Source: Zingiber officinale (lineage: Eukaryota; Streptophyta; Magnoliopsida; Zingiberales; Zingiberaceae). From it: DNA of 64,000 nt. The notes below the pieces were generated by a model that was given only the letters and a program-made list of their open reading frames with translations, had not been told where the DNA came from and searched no databases. This document shows positions 45,366 to 55,708 of the stretch, piece after piece. The stretch's first letter is position 1. Every line of letters begins with the position of its first letter. The translations under genes and the position numbers were made by a program. The DNA lies in NCBI RefSeq assembly GCF_018446385.1, contig NC_055990.1, forward strand, positions 29,535,891 through 29,599,890, written 5' to 3'.

Positions 45366-47755
45366 GATGTTTGACAATACCACAATAACACTTACAATCC
45401 CATATGTAAGTTAGGCTAATCCCATAGCCTCCTTCTTCATGCCACTAGGTAATGAAAGCATAAATTAAGCTCTTCATTCTCCCCCTAAGAGGGCAAACTC
45501 CCTCTAGGTAATGAAAGCCTAACTTACTCCCTTTCATGAGTCCTTTCATTCTCCCCCTATGACCTTCCCATAGGTAATGAAAGCCTAAACTTAACCATAC
45601 ATTCTCCCCCTATTGGCACACATCAACCCATCGTCGGACACACATCAACCTATGCTCCAATTCTGGGCACACTTCAACAAATCCATTTGTTGAAGACTCT
45701 CCCCCTGAAGAGTTGCTCATCGTTGTTCACAACCTCACTCGTTGTGATCAACACGATAATGAAGGTCCCATACCCTTCATTTATCCTTAACTTCTCCCTC
45801 AATGTAGACAACTACCCAACCTTGAGCATTATCTACTACTTGAGTGTCCACTTGAAATAATGAGGATATCCACTCCCCATTTCTCCCCATTTCAAGTTTA
45901 AATGCTCAACCTTGAGCAAGTTCACAACAGAAGGTTAACCACCTTCCAAGGTTTATGAAAAATAATTTTCATGTCTTTAAAGAGTCCCTCCCCCTAAAGA
46001 CATGGTGGTAACTTCTGTCATTGCACCAACAATAACTTGGAATCCCTAAAACATTAGGAAACCCAAATTTAGACGTTTTGAGGTTCAAATATTCAAAATT
46101 TGAAACAACCTCAACCTAAACTTCTACTTAGTCTTCGTTAACCAATCCATCCTTGTTTTCAACATGAAAACACCCTTTCTATGTATACAAATGTATTTAA
46201 GGGGTTTGGAATGGTTACCTAGACTCAAAGGGGTTCAAAGATGCTGAAATCAAGCCTTCCCAGCCAAAATCAGCAACTTGGATCGATTGGAGTTGGGTTC
46301 CAATCGATTGAACCTTTCTGAATCGATCCATCGATCGATTCAGACTCGGATCGATCGGCTGATCGATCCAGCGAGCTCCTACAGTTGCCGTTGAATCGAT
46401 CCATGGATCGATTCAGAACTCAATCGATCCATGGATCGATCGAGACTCGATAGTTGCTGAAATTCCATTTCAGTCAACTTCAGAAACCCCTAGAAAATTC
46501 TACAAAAATCCAAAAATTATGAAATTTCGTGTAGACATTATTTAGGGCATACTTAATCATGGAAAAATAGATTTCTATGAAAATACATCATATTTTCAAA
46601 GATTGACACAAACTTGAAAACTTGCAAAAACTTTAGTATTTTTCTTCAAGTTTGTGTCTAACTATTCAATGGTGATTACTATCAAAAGATAGCCTTCACC
46701 AAGGTTTTCCAAAAACATTTTTAAAACATTTTCAAAACCAATATCCCATCATGTTCCTTGGGCATAATGCACATGACTTGTACATTAGCTTTCCCAATGA
46801 TGGGAAAACACATAACTATGTGTTTTGATGAACCTAAAACTCAAAAGAATGCACTAAATCAACATCTTGAGTTTTGTTCATCATCCTAACATCTCACTTG
46901 TATATAATATGGACAACACACATACAAGTCACCTTATAGTCTTTGTGAGATGTAGATTTTGGTTTTTGCCCTAATCTAGGGATCATGCATATTTATCTAG
47001 GCATTTTAGAAATGTTAGACATCCACCTAGGATGTCACTTGTCAATAAGTGTCGTTAGATGCCATTTGTCCTTAATTACAAGGAATTAAACTTAATGCAT
47101 GATTATGTTATGGCATACATCAAAAGAAAATAATTTTCAAAAGAAAATATCCTATTACTATATGATGTATGAATGTCATGACATGGTATTTTTGGATTTT
47201 TCATAATAAAACATGAATGCAAAAACTAGACATGATGTCATGGCATATGATGGGCAAACAATCATGGCAAGATTTAGCATAAATAAAATATACCTAGATT
47301 AGCTATCTAAGTATCCTTAAAATCTTAGCTAAACTTACAACTTAAACCTAGATTGCCCTAAAGTCCTTCAAGAGAATGCCAAAACCTAAATTGGCATTTC
47401 TAATTTCCTTGATTTAATGTATGCCAATTGAAAATAAACATGTCCTCAAATGTTGGCATATTCCATTTTTCCTCAAGAGTAGCACTTTTAAATTTTAAGG
47501 CCCGGATTGCCTTAAATTGCCTAAGAACATACCAAAATCCCAACTTGATAGTTCTTATGAATTTCCCAATTTGTGTCATTTTAAGATAAAAACAATTTTT
47601 CACTATTTGGCACATTTTACTCTTTCAAGGAGTAATCAATAATTCCATTTCATTTTCAAAGGTTAACTAAAACCTTGAAAATGCTCCTTGAGTGTCAATT
47701 TCCTCAAAGTTGGGTTAACTACCCTTCTAATTGGAGTTGACACTCTCTAACCCAT
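45366..47755 (-). other. Non-coding interior of element A
   Basis: About 2.4 kb downstream of gag with no recognised domain. Near the purine tract the phrase TAGGTAATGAAAGCC and TTCTCCCCCTA recur (45440-45620). At 46260-46450 there is a second set of GATCGATC hairpins with paired flanks. This is where B carries its second gene; A has none I can read. Confidence 0.6.
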
Positions 47756-49450
47756 CTATGGGGTAGAGAAGATGCTCCTAGGAACCCAACACCTATTGGT
47801 GCTCCTTGGATGCTCTAGGTACTCACTAGGTATAACTTCCCTAGATACCTTCCTAGTGACCTTGTTGGGCTTCTTAGAAGCCTTGGTCACATTTTCTAGG
47901 TCAACTCTAGGGATAACCTCTCTTGGGACCTTGTTTGTGACTTTCTTAGACTTCTTAGAAGTCTTAGTCACATTTATTGCAAAAATACTCTTAGGGATGA
48001 CTTCCCTAGTATTTTTGGCTTGACCACTAGACCTAGGGTTTGTTCCATAACTATATGGAACTCTATGGTAAGAGGGCACATCCTTCTTAGCCTTTGGTTT
48101 GTATCCCAAACCTCTATGGCCATTGGATGACTTTTGTACCCCTAAACCTAGGTTATGCTCATTTTGCCCTAATAGGATATTTTCCATCCTTTTTAGGGTC
48201 TTTTCCATTTTATCAAGTCTTGACCTCAAGACTTGATTTTCTATCACTAAGTCCTTAGTTTTAGATTTTTCATTTGATTCATGAGCATATTTGTTTTTGG
48301 GCTTGTATCTAAAATCTTTAGAGTTATTGCCCAAGTGTCTATCTACCTTCCTAACATTAGGTGTAGTGGTTTTAGCATGAAAAGCTCTATGTTTTTCTTT
48401 AACGCTATCATGCTTTCTATTTTCATGGTAAATAGCATTAAAATGATATAAGTTAGAGCTATCATGCTTTTTACCATAATGTAAAGGGGTAGGCTCAATA
48501 AATGTTACCTTCTTCTTTACCTTGGAGGCTCCCCCTTGACTAGTGCCTCCTTGAGCCTTGACCACCTTCTTCCCCTTGGGGCATTGACTTCGGTAATGCC
48601 CCTTTTGATTGCAAGAGAAGCATATAATATGCTCCTTGCTCTTCTTTGTCTCAGGGGTGGTCTCCTTGGGCTTCTCCTTGCCCTTTTGTGTCACTTGACC
48701 CTTTTTCTTGGCCAAGTTGGGACACTTGCTCTTGTAATACCCATTTTCCCTACACTCAACACATATTATATGATTTTTATTTTTAATTGAAACATTTATA
48801 CCTTCTTGTGTAGGGGTGGTGCTTTCTCCTCCATGTGATGTGGATGTAGGGGCTTCCTCTTGATCCGATAGTGATGCTCCTCCATTTGATTTTTCTTGAC
48901 TTGTGGAGGTGGAAGCTTCTTCATCCTCTTCATCTCTTGACCCGGATGTAGAAGCTTCTCCTTCTTCTTGATCCGGTGTCACCAAGGATTGCTCCCCCTC
49001 AATCCTAGAGGTGGAGGCTTCATCATCTTGAATATGAAACAAGGAGTATGCTCCCTCCTTGTTCCCTTCGTTGCATTCCCTTGAGGATGAAGCTTCTTGG
49101 ATTTCCTCTTCTTCGGAGGTTGAGCATCTCTCAACCTCGGAGTCCTCCTCTTGGTCTTGCTCCAAAGAGTCACCCTCTCTGGATTCTTCATGATCTTGTA
49201 CAGTGGAGGGGATCTCTTCATGAAGCTTGGCCAATTTGCTCCAAAGCTCCTTGGCATCTTCGAATTCTCCAACTCGAGCCAAGATGTGGCTAGGCAATAA
49301 GTTGACCAGAAGCTTGGTCACTTTGTCATTTGCCTCGCCCCTTTGAATTTGCTCTGAGCTCCATCTGCTTTTCTTTAGAAGCTTGCCCTTGGAGTTCGTT
49401 GGAGCTTTGAAGCCTTCCATTAGAGCAAACCATTGCTCTATCTCCATCAT
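47756..49450 (-). CDS. Gag of element A with two zinc knuckles
   Basis: The open frame is 564 residues from the ATG at 49450. Residues 1-85 are the end of a copia-type Gag core (QWFALMEGF, then LLPSHILARVGEFEDAKELW). A long acidic Ser/Thr/Glu region follows (85-215). Two CCHC boxes lie at 230-243 (CVECRENGYYKSKC, with Tyr where His is expected) and 277-290 (CFSCNQKGHYRSQC, normal). The C-terminal part is basic. In the same frame, sequence upstream of 49450 continues as Gag (SFDSWRSRIENFLM) back to a TAA near 49537, preceded by ATGCAATTC; the native start was probably there and a nonsense change now precedes the core. Gag would coat RNA; whether this copy makes protein is unknown. Confidence 0.85.
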   Translation of the reverse strand: MMEIEQWFALMEGFKAPTNSKGKLLKKSRWSSEQIQRGEANDKVTKLLVNLLPSHILARVGEFEDAKELWSKLAKLHEEIPSTVQDHEESREGDSLEQDQEEDSEVERCSTSEEEEIQEASSSRECNEGNKEGAYSLFHIQDDEASTSRIEGEQSLVTPDQEEGEASTSGSRDEEDEEASTSTSQEKSNGGASLSDQEEAPTSTSHGGESTTPTQEGINVSIKNKNHIICVECRENGYYKSKCPNLAKKKGQVTQKGKEKPKETTPETKKSKEHIICFSCNQKGHYRSQCPKGKKVVKAQGGTSQGGASKVKKKVTFIEPTPLHYGKKHDSSNLYHFNAIYHENRKHDSVKEKHRAFHAKTTTPNVRKVDRHLGNNSKDFRYKPKNKYAHESNEKSKTKDLVIENQVLRSRLDKMEKTLKRMENILLGQNEHNLGLGVQKSSNGHRGLGYKPKAKKDVPSYHRVPYSYGTNPRSSGQAKNTREVIPKSIFAINVTKTSKKSKKVTNKVPREVIPRVDLENVTKASKKPNKVTRKVSREVIPSEYLEHPRSTNRCWVPRSIFSTP

Positions 49451-49667
49451 AAGAAAGTTTTCGATTCTTGATCTCCAAGAATCGAAGCTTGCCGATGTGT
49501 ATGGTGGAGCTACCCTTGTGTCAAATCCAAGTCCATCTTAGAATTGCATCTTGAAGTTGAGCTTGATAAAATCTTGAATTTGAAGAATTTGCTCCAACTT
49601 CTTCACCCTCTAGGTTTTCTTGTTATGCTTGACCCTTCCGGCGATGATTCCGGTGAAGAGCGGCCTT

Positions 49668-49679
49668 GCTCTGATACCA
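49668..49679 (-). other. Primer binding site of element A (initiator tRNA-Met)
   Basis: On the minus strand TGGTATCAGAGC follows the 5' LTR after 2 bases. Confidence 0.95.
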
Positions 49680-49681
49680 CT

Positions 49682-50676
49682 TGTTAGGACCAAAAGTAGC
49701 TAGAGGGGGGGTGAATAGCTCGTCGCGCTTCGCTCGTTGCTCGGCGTTGCTTGTTCCTTCAAAGATGTGCAGCGGAAAATACAGAAACAAACACACAACG
49801 CTAACACGGTTGATTTTACTTGGTATCCACCTCACAAGAGGTGACTAATCCAAGGATCCACACCAACACACACACCCTCCACTAAATAAAACTCTCCTTT
49901 ATGGTAACTACCAAGGGCGGAGAAGCCCTACAAGACTCAATACAAGAAGAGAGGGAAAGGATACAAGAAATACAAGCTTACAAGCTTACAATGAGTACAA
50001 AACCCTAACCCTAACTTCTCTTCTTGGCTTTGATCCGCCTCTTGACTTGGAGAGCTTCCAAGATCCTTCAAGAACTGGCGATCTGAGCTTTGTGAGCGCT
50101 GTGGAGGAGTTGGCGAGAGCTCTGGGGTGAATCAGTGAACAATGCCGCAGCCATCGAACGCCTGCAGCTATAAACGATGTCAACGGTCGGATCCCGATCG
50201 ATTCGAATATTCCCAATCGATCGGGGAGGCTTTGGATCGATCCACGGATCGATCCAGAGTGCCTCTGTGTTCTGGAAACGCGCCTGGATCGATCCACGGA
50301 TCGATCCAGCGCTTATCGCGCGAAGCAGCCGCGTCCCAATCGATCCACTGATCGATTGGGACCTCTAGATCGATCCACGGATCGATCCAGAGGCTCTCTG
50401 TTCGCTGGGACAGGTCTGGATCGATCCATTGATCGATCCAGAGCCTGGATCGATCCACTGATCGATCCAGCACTTGATTTTTGTCCAAAACCAAGTCCCA
50501 AACCTCCCAAACCAACATCCGGTCAACCTTGACCTGTTGGTATGTCATGCCTAGCATCTAGTCACTCCCTTGACCTGCTAGGACTCCCTAACCAAGTGTC
50601 CGGTCAATCCCTTTGACCCACTTGGACTTTTCTCTGTGCCAAGTATCCGGTCAATCCCTTTGACCTACTTGGACTT
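49682..50676 (-). repeat. 5' LTR of element A, part 1 (continues at 59311-59893)
   Basis: Begins TGTTAGGACC next to the primer site and runs to the B insertion at GACTT. It holds the GATCGATC palindromes (50225-50480) and the first four hairpins of the chain (50512-50676). Confidence 0.95.
50225..50480. repeat. GATCGATC palindrome array
   Basis: Six hairpins of about 26 nt, each two ATCGAT cores around a 4-6 nt centre. Outer arms differ between units but pair within a unit: CTGG with CCAG, and CCCA with TGGG. The same array is in the other LTR (44390-44620); a further set with CTGA/TCAG arms is inside the element (46260-46450). Confidence 0.92.
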
Positions 50677-51775
50677 TGTTGGTGCGGTTAGCACTAACGG
50701 TCTAACTCAGGTTTTGATGAATGACAAATCAGGTTAAGTTAGGTTTGTTGTTGTCTGAGACTTTTATCAAGTGTGCAGGAAAAGTCCAGCTAGGTCGACG
50801 GGCTGACCGGATAGCTGGCGAGAAGTCCAAGCGGGTCGACGGGCTGACCGGACGCTTGGCGAGAAGTCCAGCTTGGTCGACGGGCTGACCGGATAGCTGG
50901 CGAGAAGTCCAAGCGGGTCGACGGGCTGACCGGACGCTTGGCGAGAAGTCCAAGCAGGTCGACGGGCTGACCGGACGCTTGGCGAGAAGTCCAGACGGGT
51001 CGACGGGCTGACCGGACGTCTGGCAGGTAAGTGAGGTAAGTCACTGGAGGGGAGTGACTGTGAGGACGCGTTCCCGGGAAGGGGACATTAGGCGTCGATC
51101 CAGCTTAGATCCATTTCGGATATCTAAGTCGAGATCGTGACTAGATTCCGGTCTCGGAAAGACGGAATCTAAATCATACTTTTTCTCATCTATAAAACTG
51201 TGCTAACATTCTTTTGCTGCAGGGTACATTTGCCTCGGACTAACCTTTTCTTGCAGGAGAAGGACTTTCCGGAGAAGAGGGGTCCGGGCGCCCGGAAGGC
51301 AAATTTCATCCAGCCGAGTCGTCGCCACGTGGAGCATCATGGTTTGTGCAGCTACGTCACATTCCAGGCGCCCGGAAGGGATCCAGGCGCCCGGGACAGC
51401 ATATAAAAGAAGCCTCAGGCAGAAGCTTCAGAATCAATCATCGACTGAGAACTTTCGACTGCTGGTCCCGCTGCTCTACGTTCCTGCGACGCTAACAAAG
51501 CTCCGACAAAGTGCTTCTTCGTTTTTGGTTAATTTTCTTGTCGGTATTACTTTGTTTCATTAAGCATTTCCTGTATTCATTTTGCAATTATTATCGAATT
51601 GCTAGTGATTGCCCAACGAAAGTGGTCAAGGACCACGGGCCTTCGAGTAGGAGTCGTCACAGGCTCCGAACGAAGTAAAAAACAACTGTGTCTACTTTAC
51701 TTTTCCGCTGCGCTAATACTCTATATTTTCGAATCGATATTCACCCCCCCCTCTATCGAACCTATCGGTCTTACA
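50677..51775 (+). repeat. 5' LTR of element B (1099 bp)
   Basis: Contains a chain of six 33-nt hairpins (50786-51023, 41-bp period), a block with GGGCGCCCGG palindromes (51285-51390), and a pyrimidine run before the end (51744-51755). Confidence 0.95.
50786..51023. repeat. Six-unit hairpin chain in the B 5' LTR
   Basis: Each unit has outer arms of 7 bases, inner arms GGTC and GACC, loop GACGGGCT, a GGA bulge, and an 8-base linker CGAGAAGT. Outer arms vary but pair: CCAGCTA/TAGCTGG, CCAAGCG/CGCTTGG, CCAGACG/CGTCTGG. Confidence 0.93.
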
Positions 51776-51777
51776 AG

Positions 51778-51789
51778 TGGTATCAGAGC
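51778..51789 (+). other. Primer binding site of element B (initiator tRNA-Met)
   Basis: TGGTATCAGAGC, 2 bp after the 5' LTR. Confidence 0.95.
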
Positions 51790-51979
51790 AGGTACCGCTC
51801 TGATTTGGTGCAACCACCAATCAGACAGGGGGTGAAATATTTTCTAACTCCAAACTGATATTATTATCGTTTTGGAAGATTTTTTTCGTTACACTTAGAG
51901 TTTCTATTTTTTCCCGCACTACTAATCCAAGACGAAGTCTTGGAATTTTTTCTAGTTAATTTAGTGTGTGCAGGATAAG

Positions 51980-53653
51980 ATGTCTCAACAAGAAGGCTTC
52001 AGCACAGTTCGTCCTCCCCTATTCAACGGGGATGATTTTTCGTACTGGAAGAGAAGAATGGAGGTCTACATGAAGACAGACTACGACCAATGGATGAGCG
52101 TCACAAAGGCTTATAAAATTCCAGTAGACAACTCCGGGAAAATAATAGACCCTGAAGAATGGACAAATGATTTAAAGAAAAAGGCATCAATTGAAAACAA
52201 AGCCATCAACACTCTACACTGCGGACTAACACGAGAAGAACTGAACCGGGTCGGACCGCATGAAAACGCTAAGGAGCTCTGGGATAAACTGATCGAGCTG
52301 AACGAAGGAACAAGCGACGCGAAGGTAACAAAAAGAGATTTGCTGTTAAATAAAATTTTTAATATAAAAATGCAGGAAGGAGAAACGGCAAGTCAGCTCC
52401 ACGCGAGGATCAAAGATATCCTCAACGGTCTCCACGCGATAGGACACCAAATGGAGAACCGAGACTTAATAAGGTACGCGTTAAATGCTTTTCCACGAAA
52501 TAATTTGTGGGCATCAATTGTAGATGCCTACAAAATTTCAAAAAATTTATCTAAATTAAAATTGGATGAACTCTTTTGTGAATTAGAACTTCATGAGCAA
52601 ACTAACGCCGGGGTCGAGAAAGGTGTAGCTTTAATTGCAGGTTCCTCTAAAGAAAAGAAAAACAAACCCGAATCTGAAGAAGACTCCGATCAAGACTCTG
52701 AAGACGAAGAACACCTGGTGAACCTGGTAAGGAAAATGTTCACCAGGAAAAAGAGAAACTTCAGCAAACAGGATCTTCAGAAGATCAGTTCTCCATCCGA
52801 CTCAAGAAATGTCACATGTTTTGGATGTAACAAAAAGGGGCACTACAAGAACGAATGCCCAAGATTGAAACTTGACAAAACAAAGTCAACAAAGAAGAAA
52901 GCCCTCAAAGCAACATGGGACGATTCCTCCTCAGACGAATCGGAGGGAGAAAGGCAAAAGCACCAAAGTCACCTCGCGCTGATGGCTCGCGAAGCTGAAA
53001 CGGAAGACGAATCAGAGGAATCGGAAGACGGGTCCGAACCCGAATCGAGCCACGAGTCCGCACTCGTTTCCGAAGGTTCCGAAGAGGTATACCGAAACTT
53101 AAATCATAAATTCTTTAGAATTATCTCGTGTTTAAATAAAAAATTAGTTAAATTGGAAAATGAAAATAAATTGCTTCTTGAGGAAAATCAAAACCTCGAG
53201 GAACAATTAAAAAATTCGAATTCAACTCAAGACCGAACACTTGAGGAGGAGAATTTATCATTAAAAAGTGAAATTAATAAGTTAAAAGAATTGTTGGAAA
53301 AATTCACAACAAGATCTAAAAATTTAGATTTAATTCTAAATAACCAAAAGGCATGCTATAATAAAACCGGGTTTGGATATAAGTCAAAATCAAACAAAAC
53401 CTTTAAATCATTATTAACCCAACACAAAGCAACTAAACAAGCTTGGGTCCCGAAAGCGTGCTTAACCACGCAAGTAGGACTTAATCAATTCTATATACCT
53501 AAAGATAAAATACATTATATAAACTTGAATAAATCAGATCAAAAACTAAAAAATAAATTTAATTTAAAATCAAAATTCAAAACTCAACAAAATTTAGACT
53601 ATCACCAAGTTGATTATAACTATAAAAAGAATCGACACAAACCCAAAATCTAA
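51980..53653 (+). CDS. Gag of element B
   Basis: ATG at 51980 (AAGATGTCT) is the first ATG after the leader and gives 557 residues; an in-frame GTG upstream is not a plant start. The copia Gag core (UBN2-type) spans about 10-205: PLFNGDDFSYWKRRMEVYM, then ELWDKLIELNEG. An acidic Ser/Glu region follows, with one normal CCHC box CFGCNKKGHYKNEC at 280-293. A heptad-like Leu/Glu/Asn-rich stretch (about 375-450) is a likely coiled coil. The C terminus is Lys/Asn-rich. The frame is intact, suggesting either recent activity or selection. No protease or pol frame follows within the element. Gag of this type packages retroelement RNA in cytoplasmic particles. Confidence 0.92.
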   Translation: MSQQEGFSTVRPPLFNGDDFSYWKRRMEVYMKTDYDQWMSVTKAYKIPVDNSGKIIDPEEWTNDLKKKASIENKAINTLHCGLTREELNRVGPHENAKELWDKLIELNEGTSDAKVTKRDLLLNKIFNIKMQEGETASQLHARIKDILNGLHAIGHQMENRDLIRYALNAFPRNNLWASIVDAYKISKNLSKLKLDELFCELELHEQTNAGVEKGVALIAGSSKEKKNKPESEEDSDQDSEDEEHLVNLVRKMFTRKKRNFSKQDLQKISSPSDSRNVTCFGCNKKGHYKNECPRLKLDKTKSTKKKALKATWDDSSSDESEGERQKHQSHLALMAREAETEDESEESEDGSEPESSHESALVSEGSEEVYRNLNHKFFRIISCLNKKLVKLENENKLLLEENQNLEEQLKNSNSTQDRTLEEENLSLKSEINKLKELLEKFTTRSKNLDLILNNQKACYNKTGFGYKSKSNKTFKSLLTQHKATKQAWVPKACLTTQVGLNQFYIPKDKIHYINLNKSDQKLKNKFNLKSKFKTQQNLDYHQVDYNYKKNRHKPKI

Positions 53654-54160
53654 ATTAATGGCCAATAATTCAGGGGAGGCTCATAGCTGGCACCTCCAAA
53701 ACTAACATACCGAGGTAACCCAAAACAAACTAACCCGGTAAGGATTAGTTAAAAAGAGACCGAGGTTAACTTGACTCATGGTCTGGTGAAGTTTTTGGAT
53801 GATAGTACGTTAGGAAGCTTGGCATCGCATGTCTAGAAAGATATGGCTTCGATCCGTGCATTTGGCCAAGTGGAACCGATCGAAGCTACCTTTAAGGATC
53901 TAACCAGTTAGACCAAGATTTAGTACTAAGTTCCGTGGATAGGACTATTCGGAAAACTTCGAAAGGTTGGTTACTTCTAATGATGTCCCTGTGACTCACC
54001 AAGCTTAGAAGTTTATCCGAAGAATGCCTATTTGTGGAAACCAAAACTAAATCTGAATCTAACACAAGTTAAACCAAAAGTCTGTAATCAAACCAATTTC
54101 ATCTCACAAAATCATAAGATTCCCTGATTGATAATATAGATCGGGTGAGATGAATTAGGC
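53654..54160 (+). other. Non-coding spacer after B gag
   Basis: No coding domain seen. GGGGAGG purine motifs occur just after the gag stop. Confidence 0.5.
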
Positions 54161-55440
54161 TAATTTTAAGTTTAAAACTTAAAAATTAATTTCAAAATTC
54201 TTAAACTTAAAAGTTATTTTCAAAATTCTTAAACTTAAAAATTAATTTCAAAAATTTTAATTTTAAAACTTAAAAATTATTTTCAAAATTCTTAAAAGTT
54301 ATTTTCAAAATTCTTAAACTTAAAAATTATTTTCAAAAATTTTAAAACTTAAAAGTTATTTTCAAAATTCTTAAACTTAAAAATTAATTTCAAAAATTTT
54401 AATTTTAAAACTTAAAAATTATTTTCAAAATTCTTAAACTTAAAAATTAATTTCAAAAAATTTAATTTTAAACTTAAAAATTAATTTCAAAAATTTTAAT
54501 TTTAAAACTTAAAAGTTATTTTCAAAATTCTTAAACTTAAAAATTAATTTCAAAAATTTTAATTTTAAAACTTAAAAATTATTTTCAAAAATTCTTAAAC
54601 TTAAAAATTAATTTCAAAAATTTTAATTTTAAACTTAAAAATTAATTTCAAAAATTTTAATTTTAAAACTTAAAAATTATTTTCAAAATTCTTAAACTTA
54701 AAAATTAATTTCAAAAATTTTAATTTTAAACTTAAAAATTAATTTCAAAAATTTTAATTTTAAAACTTAAAAATTATTTTCAAAATTCTTAAACTTAAAA
54801 ATTAATTTCAAAAATTTTAATTTTAAAACTTAAAAATTATTTTCAAAAATTTTAAAACTTAAAAGGTATTTTCAAAATTCTTAAACTTAAAAATTAATTT
54901 CAAAAATTTTAATTTTAAAACTTAAAAATTATTTTCAAAATTCTTAAACTTAAAAAATTAATTTCAAAAATTTTAATTTTAAAACTTAAAAATTATTTTC
55001 AAAAATTTTAAAACTTAAAAGTTATTTTCAAAATTCTTAAACTTAAAAATTAATTTCAAAAATTTTAATTTTAAAACTTAAAAATTATTTTCAAAATTCT
55101 TAAACTTAAAAATTAATTTCAAAAATTTTAATTTTAATCTTAAAAATTAATTTAAAAAATTTTAATTTTAAAACTTAAAAATTATTTTCAAAATTCTTAA
55201 ACTTAAAAATTAATTTCAAAAATTTTAATTTTAAAACTTAAAAATTATTTTCAAAAATTTTAAAACTTAAAAATTATTTTCAAAATTCTTAAACTTAAAA
55301 ATTAATTTCAAAAATTTTAATTTTAAACTTAATTTCAAAAATTGTAATTTTTAAACTTAAAAATTAATTTCAAAATTTTAATTTTAAACTTAAAAATTAT
55401 TTTCAAAATTTTAAACTTAAAAATTAATTTCAAACTTAAT
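54160..55440. repeat. AT-rich tandem repeat array, about 63-bp unit made of two ~31-bp halves
   Basis: About twenty copies of a unit built from TTAAACTTAAAAATTAATTT, CAAAAATTTTAATTTTAAAA and CTTAAAAATTATTTTCAAAA, with some half units. The array lies between gag and the second gene of B. No open frame. Confidence 0.96.
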
Positions 55441-55708
55441 TAATTTTAAAGAAACTTAAATTAATCCAAAAAAAAAAAAAAAAGTCAAAAACCAGTGGTG
55501 GGCGCCCCTGGTATTCTCGTCGGGGGCGCCCGGAAGGGGTCCCGGGCGCCCCGCCCCAGCAACCCCGGGCGCCCGGAAGCCCCACTCATTCTCACTTTTG
55601 CCAAGGTTCACTTTGAACCTCAGTGCGAAAGTACTCTAAATTTAAATTTTCGTGCGGTGAAGACGCTGTTGCGATTCAACCGAGGTCGTCAAATCTATAT
55701 TTTTCTCG
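55441..55708 (+). promoter_or_regulatory. Region just upstream of the second gene of B
   Basis: Contains a poly-A run (55467-55484), then several GGGCGCCCGG palindromes (55500-55580) as in the LTR, then mixed sequence up to the ATG at 55709. It could supply a leader or promoter for the second gene; I see no TATA box that decides this. Confidence 0.3.
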
